Part shown: piece by piece, positions 35,501 to 43,600 of the stretch | How positions within the stretch are numbered: the first letter of the stretch is position 1 | Layout: every line of letters starts with the position of its first letter | NCBI RefSeq assembly: GCF_030490285.1 | Contig: NZ_CP129884.1 | Span: 3,410,001-3,474,000 of the forward strand | Source: Methylomonas montana | Lineage (GTDB): Bacteria > Pseudomonadota > Gammaproteobacteria > Methylococcales > Methylomonadaceae | Direction: 5' to 3' | DNA: 64,000 bases | The notes under the pieces: model-generated | What the model saw: the letters and a program-made list of their open reading frames with translations, nothing else | Database searches by the model: none | What the model was told of the DNA's origin: nothing | Translations under genes and position numbers: made by a program

Positions 35501-36164
35501 TTGCCCCTGCTTCGCTAGCTGCCGTAACGCTAACCGCAAGATTGACGCTCGGAATGGCGTTAATCGGGGTACAGGCCGATGCCCGATTTTGCGGATTACT
35601 CGAAGCGCTATTCAGCGTAAAGTCGCTGGCATTATCATCGGTATCCTGGTTGTTCTGACCGATGGCATTACGCTCCTGGCTTTGGTTGGCGTTGCTGGTC
35701 GTTTGCGCCAATACCGTGCCTTCTTTATAGGCCGAAGTGGCCGACATGCCGACCGCATCGATCACCACATTACCGGCTGTTAGAACCGCAAGCCCGCCGC
35801 TGTCGGCAATACCGGTGCTATAAGTTTGATCACCAACGACTGCGCCTGAGTATCCGCTGGCCGCGCTATTGGTCGCCAAAAAACGACAACCGGGTGCGAG
35901 AACAGTACCCGCCGCAATCGTCGCCCTGGTACCGGTAGCCCCCGTGCTGCTGGAACCATTGATTTTCCAGCCGCCGATATCGACCGCTTGGCCGGACAAG
36001 TTATACAACTCGACAAACTCGTCGTTACCGCCATTGGGCCCGCGAGTGCGAAACTCGCTAATCACGATGTCGGTGCTCACCGCATGCGCTAACGGCACAA
36101 AATTAAGTGCGACCAACACCGCCAAACTCAAGGGATGCCGCTTAGGTAATGAATTTCCAGCCAT
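32577..36164 (-). CDS. Secreted ExeM/NucH-type nuclease with lamin-tail and Calx-beta domains
   Basis: A 1195-residue secreted protein. Order: signal peptide (1-28), lamin-tail domain (about 30-150; ISEFRTRGPNGGNDEFVELYN), two Calx-beta repeats (about 200-430), an OB-like segment (about 440-600), an endonuclease/exonuclease/phosphatase domain (about 720-1060; ASFNVLNYFTT, GLMEIENN, IGDLNSYAKEDP, SDHDPVIVG), and a C-terminal calcium-binding repeat region (GKDRISGFGSADTLTGGLNDDEF) ending NAVNFVF, like a type I secretion signal. ExeM/NucH nucleases degrade external DNA, often in biofilms or to gain phosphate. It lies between Pho-type genes, which supports a phosphate-scavenging role. No Pho box was found upstream. 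Confidence 0.9.
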   Translation of the reverse strand: MAGNSLPKRHPLSLAVLVALNFVPLAHAVSTDIVISEFRTRGPNGGNDEFVELYNLSGQAVDIGGWKINGSSSTGATGTRATIAAGTVLAPGCRFLATNSAASGYSGAVVGDQTYSTGIADSGGLAVLTAGNVVIDAVGMSATSAYKEGTVLAQTTSNANQSQERNAIGQNNQDTDDNASDFTLNSASSNPQNRASACTPINAIPSVNLAVSVTAASEAGATVVTVTATASAAVTDNETVSLTVTGTGITADDYSLSNAVITIPSGNTSGSVTFTVVDDTLAEGTETAALTISNPSSGITLGATTSQNISIADNELATVPTLTVSDVSRNEGNSGISNYVFNVGLSAPAPAGGVTFDIATADISATANSDYASQNLTGQTIPAGSSNYTFTVPVNGDTVVEADEAFLVNVSNVSGATVTGGQAVGTIINDDAVNACGTPATKISAVQGSGASTPLGGVAGTTIEGIVVGDYQGSSANSLRGYFVQEEDADADGDSATSEGIFVFDGTTALANVSVGDRVRVTGTPAEFFNMTQLGTLTDVQVCANGQAIPTAATLTLPVPNVPNGNLTTATDVINAYYEKMEGMLVTIPATLKVSEYFELERFGQLVLSQGGRIPTFTSVSNPSATGLVNQNITLAKRQIILDDGNNAQNYALNSGLPLPYPSNGLSTTNRFRGGDTMTNLSGVLHWSFAGASGTDAWRIRPVEALFDYTFSSANPRKAAPELGGSLQVASFNVLNYFTTVDNSVSNEFGDCLGGQDCRGADSAAELARQTAKAAAALCGMNADILGLMEIENNATASLSALVGAANGISGCGPYNYIDTGTIGTDAIKVGLLYKTSTVNPEGSFQLLTSSDDARFIDTKNRPALAQTFNQLSTGEKLTVAVNHLKSKRPSGCTDAGDVDANDGQGSCNLTRKNAAMALVDWLNSDPTGSGDPDYLIIGDLNSYAKEDPIRAIESGPDDIANTGDDYTNLVKAFGGESAYSYVFDGQTGYLDHALASKALLPQVSNTSDWHINADEAPSFDYNDTIADAGEASFEAKPAALPLYAADQYRTSDHDPVIVGLQLGETINIVNGTSAKNILNGTTGKDRISGFGSADTLTGGLNDDEFVYVGVTDGIDTIIDFTLGEDKIVLTALLQSLGYQGADPLADGIVKFAASGNDTLVYIDADGAGPAVQRALILVRGVIASGLNNAVNFVF

Positions 36165-36626
36165 GATGTTTCCTGATTTTTATGGGGATAACAGTGCTTA
36201 GCCGGCGACAAACCCGGCATTGACCGGATCGTTACGCGCTGGCGGCAGGGACTATCCAGTTCAATGAAAAACTAGACATGGCTCACAAAATTACTTTTCG
36301 AATGTGTCTGTTTGATGTCGGACTTGTTAAGGCTTTATGAAAACCGCGCCTTAACTGCTCTCATAAGAACCTGATCGCCCTGAAGCGCCTGATAAATCGT
36401 GGGTCGCGGGAAAGGTACGCTGGCAGTGGGGGTTGGCTGCGTATCCAAAGCGCAAGAACGACTTGCTGCGTCCATCCAGGGCAGAAATCAGCCCACGGAC
36501 GACGTTTTTGAAGTGAATGGATGAAAAAGTATTTCTACTGAGTGCTCTATCAAGTTACGGTGGCAAACACGCAGTTGGAACCAGTAAATATCCCCGGCTT
36601 TGCCGGAGGATATTTGCTGCCCAGCC
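36165..36626. other. Gene-free stretch between nuclease and exbD
   Basis: No gene seen. It holds one copy of a 36-base repeat (36310-36345) and a hairpin (36586-36615, arms AAATATCC-CCGGC and GCCGG-GGATATTT) just past exbD, probably an end-of-operon structure, though without a T-run. Confidence 0.5.
36310..36345. repeat. 36-base repeat, copy 1
   Basis: It matches 44419-44454 at 34 of 36 positions in the same orientation (begins GTTTGAT, ends TTTATGAAAACC). Weaker similarity resumes after a 22-base difference (TGATCG...CTGAT). It lies 146 bases upstream of the minus-strand nuclease gene; copy 2 lies 278 bases upstream of the minus-strand tpsA. The two copies bracket the TPS-TonB operon. Confidence 0.8.
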
Positions 36627-37037
36627 TTATTGCTCCACTGTCACGAAGGACAACTTGCCGATCCCGGAGTGTTGCGCGCTGGCCATGACCTTGGCTACCG
36701 AATCGAATACGGCCGCTCTGTCGGCCTGCAACTGGACGCTAATGTCGGGGTCGCGTTCCTGCAAGGCCTTTAGTTCGCCTTCCAGATTGGGCAGAGGCAC
36801 CGGCTTGTCGTCCAGCATCGCTTCGCCGCCGGCGGTGACGGCCAGAACGGCTACGTGTTTGTCCGGTGTCGGCTCGGTCTGTCCGGTTTTTGGTAGTTTG
36901 ACCTTCACCGCCTGGGTCAGCAACGGCGCGGTGACGATAAACACGATCAGCAACACCAACATCACGTCGACCAGCGGCGTGACGTTAATTTCGCTCAGTT
37001 CGCCGCCTTCGTCGTCGCTAGGCCGTTGCATGGACAT
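36627..37037 (-). CDS. exbD: ExbD/TolR family biopolymer transport protein
   Basis: A 136-residue ExbD-type protein, part of the proton-driven inner-membrane motor that powers TonB. A short cytoplasmic start (MSMQRPSDDEGGELSEINVTPLVDVMLVLLIVF; the membrane Asp in PLVDVMLVLL is the proton site) is followed by one membrane span and a periplasmic domain. Its start overlaps exbB by 20 bases. Last gene of the tpsA-tpsB-tonB-exbB-exbD operon. Confidence 0.92.
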   Translation of the reverse strand: MSMQRPSDDEGGELSEINVTPLVDVMLVLLIVFIVTAPLLTQAVKVKLPKTGQTEPTPDKHVAVLAVTAGGEAMLDDKPVPLPNLEGELKALQERDPDISVQLQADRAAVFDSVAKVMASAQHSGIGKLSFVTVEQ

Positions 37038-37728
37038 GCTCGTTCTCCTGATGAGCGTTGCTTAAATCGTTTTGAATGCAGACGCGTAAAAAGTCGGTGG
37101 CAAAATGTTCCAGTTGTGCCAGTCGCACTCGGTTCTGACGCAGAAAAACGTTATAGGCAATCACCGACGGAATCGCGACCGCCAGGCCAACCGCAGTCGC
37201 AATCAAGGCCTCGCCGATCGGTCCGGCCACCACTTCCAGGCTGGCGTTGCCTTGCACACTGATGTCTTTCAGCGCGTGCATAATGCCCCAGACCGTACCG
37301 AACAAACCCACAAACGGTGCCGTTGACCCAATACTGGCCAGCCAGCCCAGGCCGGAATCGAACAAAGCCCGTTCCTTTTGCAGTTGCTGACGCAGACTAC
37401 GTTCGATCAGCTCATGCCAGGCCGCGGTATGTTGCAGGGTTTTCCGAGATTGTGCGCTGGCCTGTCCATAGGCCTGCTGGCCGACCTGCCACAAGCGGCC
37501 AACCGGTGTCGCCAATTGTTTGCCTTGTAATGGACTTCGCTCCGCCCCACTAGGCATCAGTTCGTTAAGATCGATCGGCGGCATCAGTTGATTCAGTCGG
37601 TAGCGGTGCCACAGCAGTTCGCCAGCCTTCAGCAAAATCACGCTCCAGGTCAATACCGAGAAGCAGGCCAGCAGGTATAGCGTGCCACCGACTATGGCAG
37701 TTTCGGAAAAACTCAAAGTAGGGTTCAT
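37018..37728 (-). CDS. exbB: ExbB/TolQ family proton channel protein
   Basis: A 236-residue MotA/TolQ/ExbB family protein. One span near the N-terminus (TLYLLACFSVLTWSVILLKA), a cytoplasmic middle, then two spans with the hallmark GWLASIGSTAPFVGLFGTVWGIM and GEALIATAVGLAVAIPSVIAYNVF. It forms a pentameric motor with ExbD that drives TonB. Its own start is 87 bases after the tonB stop. Being encoded with a two-partner secretion pair instead of a TonB-dependent receptor is unusual. Confidence 0.93.
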   Translation of the reverse strand: MNPTLSFSETAIVGGTLYLLACFSVLTWSVILLKAGELLWHRYRLNQLMPPIDLNELMPSGAERSPLQGKQLATPVGRLWQVGQQAYGQASAQSRKTLQHTAAWHELIERSLRQQLQKERALFDSGLGWLASIGSTAPFVGLFGTVWGIMHALKDISVQGNASLEVVAGPIGEALIATAVGLAVAIPSVIAYNVFLRQNRVRLAQLEHFATDFLRVCIQNDLSNAHQENEHVHATA

Positions 37729-37815
37729 AGTATTCTCGTTGTTGTGCTATCTGTTTAAAATCATTCCGTGCACGCTCCCTGTCGTCCGCTCAAATCGTCC
37801 TTGATCCAGGCCAGG

Positions 37816-38799
37816 TCACCCGTCCTGGGTAAATGCCACCGTGATCGTCACCGCCATCTGCCGCGGCGGCTTAGCCATCGGCGCGGCGCCCCGCGCCGCC
37901 AGCAACGCCCTTTCATCGAGCAGGGCCGAACCGCTGCTCTTCTGGACGGCCAGAGATCCCGGCAGGATATCGCCGCTATCGGTAATGGTAAAACGGATCA
38001 CCGGTGCGCCTACGTAACCGCTATCGCGCGCTTCCTGCGGATATTCCAGATGGTTCTGGATCGCCTGTTTAAGGCCGGCAAGGTACTTGCGGATCAGGCT
38101 GGCTTCCAATTCTCGCGGCTTCAAGGTTTGCAGCTCCTGCTGCGTATCCGCCCCTTTGGGCAGCGCCTGTTCGCCGGCGGCTGGCGCGGCATTTGTCGCC
38201 TGCTGCTCCGGCTGTTGTTCCGGTTCCAGTTTCGGTTCTGGCCTGGTCTCGGTCTTCTCCGGCAGCGCCTTCGCCTTTACCGGACTTGGCGCCTTGCGTG
38301 TGGGCGCCGTCGCCTTTTTCGCCGTCTTTTTCGCCATCTCCTGGGGAGGCAACGCAGGCGCCTTTTGCGCACTATCGTTGCCCCTCTGCTTCTGTTCGAG
38401 CTGGCGGTTGCCGACCATGCCGATAAATTCCACCACCAATAGTTGTTCGCGTTTCGGCGGCTCGCTACGCTTTTCGTTTAACAAGCCCATCGCCAGCCCT
38501 GCATGCAGCGCCAGCGAAACGGCCAAGCTGAGGAAAGCCAGACCAAAACGGGAATCTGCGACTACGGGCGCCTTCGCCCCTGTCTCCGTGCGCATCACAT
38601 CCCTGGCTCTCACATATACCGCTCGCGTTCCCTGAACCAACGCAATCATGAGCCGTTCACCTCCAGCGATAGGGCCACCCTTGAAAAGCCGTGCCTGAAT
38701 ATCGGCGATGTCGCTGAAGCGCAGTAACGTCATCTTCTTATCCCTAGCCAGCGGAACGGATAGGTTCTGGTCCATAGCGCCCCGCCACTCCATGTTCAT
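37816..38799 (-). CDS. TonB-like energy transducer with long cytoplasmic N-terminus
   Basis: A 327-residue TonB-family protein. The single membrane span is at about 84-107 (FGLAFLSLAVSLALHAGLAMGLL), so the cytoplasmic part is about 83 residues, much longer than in E. coli TonB (about 12). Next come a Lys/Pro/Glu-rich periplasmic linker (about 108-225) and a C-terminal TonB domain (about 235-327; YPQEARDSGYVGAPVIRFTITDSGDI, SSGSALLDERALLAAR). GGGAGG eight bases before the ATG supports the start. It begins 22 bases after the tpsB stop. The likely partner is an outer-membrane protein, and TpsB is the one beside it. Confidence 0.9.
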   Translation of the reverse strand: MNMEWRGAMDQNLSVPLARDKKMTLLRFSDIADIQARLFKGGPIAGGERLMIALVQGTRAVYVRARDVMRTETGAKAPVVADSRFGLAFLSLAVSLALHAGLAMGLLNEKRSEPPKREQLLVVEFIGMVGNRQLEQKQRGNDSAQKAPALPPQEMAKKTAKKATAPTRKAPSPVKAKALPEKTETRPEPKLEPEQQPEQQATNAAPAAGEQALPKGADTQQELQTLKPRELEASLIRKYLAGLKQAIQNHLEYPQEARDSGYVGAPVIRFTITDSGDILPGSLAVQKSSGSALLDERALLAARGAAPMAKPPRQMAVTITVAFTQDG

Positions 38800-38821
38800 G
38801 CCGATACCTCCCTTTACGACT

Positions 38822-40549
38822 TCAGAAGGTCAGGCCGATTTGCGCCCGCACCCGGTAATCCTCGGCATTTGCCACGGCGGTCGGGATCGGTCCGATGCTA
38901 TGCGCGAACTGGACCAGACTGTTGAAGGCGCGCCAGCCCGCGTAATAACCCACCCCGACATCGGACAGCTGGACGCTGTTTTCTTGCGTATAGCCGGCAT
39001 GCTCCACATAGACGCCGCCGGTGTCGGCGAACACGCCCGCCGCATGCCTGATGCCGCCCCATTCCGGCAGCGTGTAACGCAGTTCGCTCCCCACCATGAA
39101 GCCGTTGTCGCCGGTCACCGTCTCGCGGTAAACCTTCAGGCCGCCGCAGCTGCTGCAGGTCAGGTTCATCTGTTCGACGGCATCGAGATTCTTATCCAAC
39201 AGCGCCTTCTGCAGGCTCACCGTCGCGTTCAGGCTCCACAACGGCGTCAGCGCAAGCGTGGCGGAAAAATCGATATTCAGCCGCGCGTAATCCCCGGCGG
39301 TGTTGGTGCCGGCCCGGTTGAGCGCTTCCTGTTCCGCATCGTCGAAATCAAGGTTGCCGTAGGTGAAGCCACCCGTCAGGTTGCTGTAGACTCCCATCCC
39401 GAATAAGGAACCCCAGCGCTCGTGGCGCAGGCTGACGGTGCCGGTTTCCGCCTCCCTGGAAATGATGAGGCCCGACACGCCGACCTTGTCGCGCAGCAGC
39501 TTCTTCGCCAATCCCAGCGACAGGTAGAGACTTTCCTCGCGGCCGCGCAGCAGCGGATAGCTCAGCGACGACTCGAAGTAATAGGCCTCGCCGGTCGCGT
39601 CGAGGTTGGCATAGACGGAACCCAGTTCGTAGGTCGTCGCCGCCGCCGAAATTTCTGCCCGGAGGCCATTGTCCATCAGCGGGAAGCTGTATACCGCGCC
39701 GCCATTTACCAGCCCCGTGCCGTCGCTGACCATGCCGCGCGCGGTGAGCTGATCGGCAAAGCCGAACGGCGAATTCAACGACACCCCACCGCTCAGACGA
39801 TACTCGCCGGTGTAGCGCGAACCCAAGTTGTCGCCCAGCAGATAGCCCAACACCCGTTGATCTCTAGGTACGACGATACCGAAATCCGAGGTGCCGGCGG
39901 CCATGCCCCGCTCGATGGTGAGCTTGGGCATGGCCGCGCCGGGCATGTCATCGACCAGCAACATCGCACGTTCGAGATCGGGCCGCGATACCGCGTTTTC
40001 CCCTTGCAACGAAGCGAAGGCGCCGAGCAGCAAACCGTCGTCCACCAGCGACTGGTTGTCGAGCATGAGCTTGCCGTACTTGCCGACGATGATGCGGATG
40101 GTCAGCACACCCGTGCTGGCATCCTGGCGCGGCACATAGGCCCGCGCCATCAGATAACCGCGGCTGCGGTACAGTGCGGTGAGCTTGGCGGCGGCTTCCT
40201 GAATCTCGGCCATGCTGAGCGCCCGCCCCTGGTAGGGAGCGAGTTCGGCTTGCAATTCGGCTTCGGGGATAAACTCGGCGCCTTCCAGGCGGAACTCGCG
40301 CACCATCAACGTTTCGCCTCTGGGCAGGTCCAGCGGGCGCGTCTCCTGCTGAATGATTTCCGGCTCCGGCGCCTCGCGCGGCGTGGGACGGCGCGGCGGC
40401 TGCGTGTCCTTGACTGCGTCGCCGGCGCGGTAGCTGGGGGTTACAGGCGTCTGGGCCTGGCTAGCGCCGGAACAGGTACAGCCCATAGCCAGAGCGAAAA
40501 GGGTCAATAGCCGTCGTTTTGCAGCGGCACAGCGAGAAGATCGGTTCAT
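38822..40549 (-). CDS. TpsB outer-membrane transporter (ShlB/FhaC/HecB family)
   Basis: A 575-residue two-partner secretion transporter. An N-terminal signal peptide (about 1-32) and a Pro-rich linker (about 34-75) are followed by POTRA-type domains (about 80-230; EFRLEGAEFIPEAELQAEL, AKLTALYRSRGYLMARAYVP) and a C-terminal 16-strand-type beta barrel ending in VRAQIGLTF with terminal Phe. It exports the TpsA protein. Residues 79-83, ETLMV, resemble a TonB box (such as ETMVV of Cir), at the start of the first POTRA strand. It lies between tpsA and tonB. Confidence 0.92.
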   Translation of the reverse strand: MNRSSRCAAAKRRLLTLFALAMGCTCSGASQAQTPVTPSYRAGDAVKDTQPPRRPTPREAPEPEIIQQETRPLDLPRGETLMVREFRLEGAEFIPEAELQAELAPYQGRALSMAEIQEAAAKLTALYRSRGYLMARAYVPRQDASTGVLTIRIIVGKYGKLMLDNQSLVDDGLLLGAFASLQGENAVSRPDLERAMLLVDDMPGAAMPKLTIERGMAAGTSDFGIVVPRDQRVLGYLLGDNLGSRYTGEYRLSGGVSLNSPFGFADQLTARGMVSDGTGLVNGGAVYSFPLMDNGLRAEISAAATTYELGSVYANLDATGEAYYFESSLSYPLLRGREESLYLSLGLAKKLLRDKVGVSGLIISREAETGTVSLRHERWGSLFGMGVYSNLTGGFTYGNLDFDDAEQEALNRAGTNTAGDYARLNIDFSATLALTPLWSLNATVSLQKALLDKNLDAVEQMNLTCSSCGGLKVYRETVTGDNGFMVGSELRYTLPEWGGIRHAAGVFADTGGVYVEHAGYTQENSVQLSDVGVGYYAGWRAFNSLVQFAHSIGPIPTAVANAEDYRVRAQIGLTF

Positions 40550-40679
40550 TTGATGGCTGGTAACAGTGAATGGTAAAAGGCCGGTCGCCGACGCCTGCGA
40601 CGGCTGGCATCTCCGCGAGCAGTGCAGAAACGTAGCTATGCCCGATCATCGTCAACCGGAGAACAGCAGGGTGTGGCGT

Positions 40680-43600
40680 CTATTTACTATTATTACTATT
40701 CGGTTTTTCCTCCTCATCTAAGTCGTAAATGACCCCATCGACCTCGATACGCCGCACGTTCGCGGAATAGCTGTCTGAGTCAATGAAAACAATATTATTG
40801 TCAATGCTGGATGGAGCTTCGACTGATCGAGTATTGATGCCGGCGCTAGAGACGGCCTGCCGTTGGGCCTCTGCCGCACGCGTCGAACCCAGCTGTGACG
40901 CCGTCCTGGCGACAGTGGCTTTAGCAGCTTGTGCAGCAGCCTCGGCAGCGGCTTGCACGGCGGCGTCTGCGGCGGCTTTCGCAGCAGCCTCGGCAGCGGC
41001 TTGCGCGGCGGCGTCTGCGGAAGCTTTCGCAGCAGCCTCGGCAGCGGCTTGTGCGGCGGCGTCTGCGGCAGCTTTCGCAGCAGCCTCGGCAGCGGCTTGC
41101 GCGGCAGCGTCAGCAGTAGCTTGTGCAGCAGCCTCTGCTGCGGTCCGCTCGGCCAGCACCTGATCGATGGTGCCGTTTGCGTAGTACTCCATGTCGGGAA
41201 CCTGATCTCCGCTCAAACCATGACTGCTATTAGTTCCGGCGCTATTCACGAAGTTGTCGGAATTGCCGAAAGCGCCGGAAACCCCTTGGGCGTTGTAATA
41301 CACATCGGAATTAACGTTCGCTTTATTCGATAGCCCGATCACACCGCCGACGCCTGAACTCCCGGTGACTGTCCCGCTCGTCCATGAATTACTGATGGTG
41401 CCGGCCGGCCCTGAGCCAAGAGCGACTCTAAATTGACCAACTAAACCGCCTACGTTTTGCTTGCCCGTGACATTCCCGGTAGCGTGAGAACCGCTGATGT
41501 TTAGCGTGTATCCTCCGGGACGTCCGGCATTCGCATAGCCGATCAAGCCGCCTACATTGGTTCCGTTCGGCGCGTAAACATTGCCGGTCTCATAAGAGTT
41601 TGTGATCGTGCCGGCTTTGGCGCTCAAGCTGCCAATCAATCCGCCGACATAACCGGTACCGATGTAACCGGGGCCAAGCACAACGTCGCCGGTGGCATAG
41701 GCGCGATCCATCGTTAATATCCCGGCATTAGGTCCCAGATCGGCGTTGCCTATCAATCCGCCTACGCCCTCCGCTACAATATCGGTTCTCGAGTAGTTGG
41801 CGGTCACATTTCCGGTCGCATAGACGTTTATGATATTAACCGGGGTTTGGGTGGAACCATTTAACTTGATTTGGCCGATAAGCCCGCCAATCATCTTTCC
41901 GCCGCTGACATTACCGGTGGCAAAGGAATCCTTGACAGTCATGGACGTTAGAGAACCCGGAAGTCCGGGGCTATAACTCATGAGACCGACCAAGCCGCCA
42001 ACGGCGTATGACGAATCAAGGGCTATAATGTTACTCAGGGCATAGGCATTGAATATACTTGTGTTATATGCAGCACCGACCAAGCCAGCACCGTTCCCGG
42101 TGACATTCCCGGTCGCGTGGACGTTTTTAAGCACGCCTCTAGAAGCGCTGCCCAATAACCCAGCGCCACCTGCTAAAATATCCACGCTTGAAAAAGCATT
42201 GGTCATTGTCCCCGCGAATCCCCCTGCAAGACCTCCCGAAGCTTCTACTGAGATTTTGCCGGTGCTATAGGCGTTGGAGATATTGCCGGTAAAATTTATA
42301 GTAGTGCCCGAGAAGCTTCCGGCTAATATGCCGGCACCAGCCACACCGCGTGAGTTTGTGTCCACGCGGGAAATATCCGCATTGACGATACCGATATCGC
42401 GGGCCGTCGCCGAGGGATCGGTTGCTTTGCCGATAAATCCGATACCGCCCCAGTTACCGTTGAAGGGGCCGAGCGCGTCGGGGACCGACGCCCGGAGGGT
42501 TAGATTGCTGACGGTATGCCCAAGCCCTGTCAGCACGCCTGAAAACAAATCCACCACCGACAGAGCCCCGGTATGGGCGCTGCTCCAGGCCGTCGCATCG
42601 AAGTTGGTTGCCAACGCGTATTTGCCGGTGACGCCGCTGATAGCCGCCAGACTGTCCATATTACGGATCAGGGTATAGTTTTGATTATTGAGCGTTAAGC
42701 TGCTATTGCTACCGGGAAGCGTCACGCTGCCGTATATTCCCCCGCTGGTATCGGGTTTCGCGACCGGATTGCCGTTGGCATCAAGCACCGTTCCGCTGTA
42801 GCTGGCCTTGGTGCGGATGTTGTAGTCGCCGCCGTAATTCATCGCCAGCGCTGCATGGTCGCCGCTCAACGCGATACCGTTATTGACGTTGACATCCTGC
42901 CCGGCGGTCAGCGTAAGTCCGGCCGAGTCCCCATCGGCGGTGATGGCCGCATTGACGTTGACGTTGTGGGTGGCCTGCAAGGCGAGCTTGGCGTTACTGT
43001 TCCAGCCGACGGCATCGTTGACGTCGAGGTCGCCGTCGGAACCGCTGCCCTGGGTCGACTGGATGATGATGTTCGCCGCATCGTTGGAGAGGAAACCGGC
43101 TAGTTGGGTAGCGGTCATGTCGCCGCCGCTGTTGGCGATGGTGTAACCGTCGGGATCGATCAACCAGGTGCCGTTCTTGCCGCTAGCAGCCTTGGCGGTG
43201 ATAACGGCGCTGTCGGCGATCTTGACATGTTCGCCGCTGGTCTCGATGAAACCGCCATCGCCGCCGCCCGACGCCGAAGCATCCAAGGTGCCGGCGATGT
43301 TGGCGGTGCCGCCGTAGGCATAGGCGACGATTTCGCCCTTGAGGTCGGCTAGCGTGCGCGCCTGTACCAAGCCATCGTTGTTCACCTGGCTGCCGAGCAG
43401 TTCGTCGACCGCGCGGGCGGTGAGGAATATCTTGCCGCCATCGGCGTAGATTGCCTCCCGGTTCTCTACCAGTGCATCGAGTGCGCCCTGGTCGATGCTC
43501 ACGCTCAGCAGCGAGTCGCCGTTGAAGTTGAGGGTGATCCGCTCGCCAGCGCTCAGCGCCGCCGTGCCACGGGTAGCGAGGATCACGCCCTGGTTCAACG

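Noticed and set aside
40933..41150. CRISPR array at the regular repeats
   Set aside because: The 48-base repeats are contiguous with no unique spacers, and they are coding.
40783..41333. Ala- and Cys-rich plus-strand frames opposite the tpsA repeats
   Set aside because: The 48-base tandem repeats leave several frames open; only the minus-strand frame belongs to a recognisable protein.
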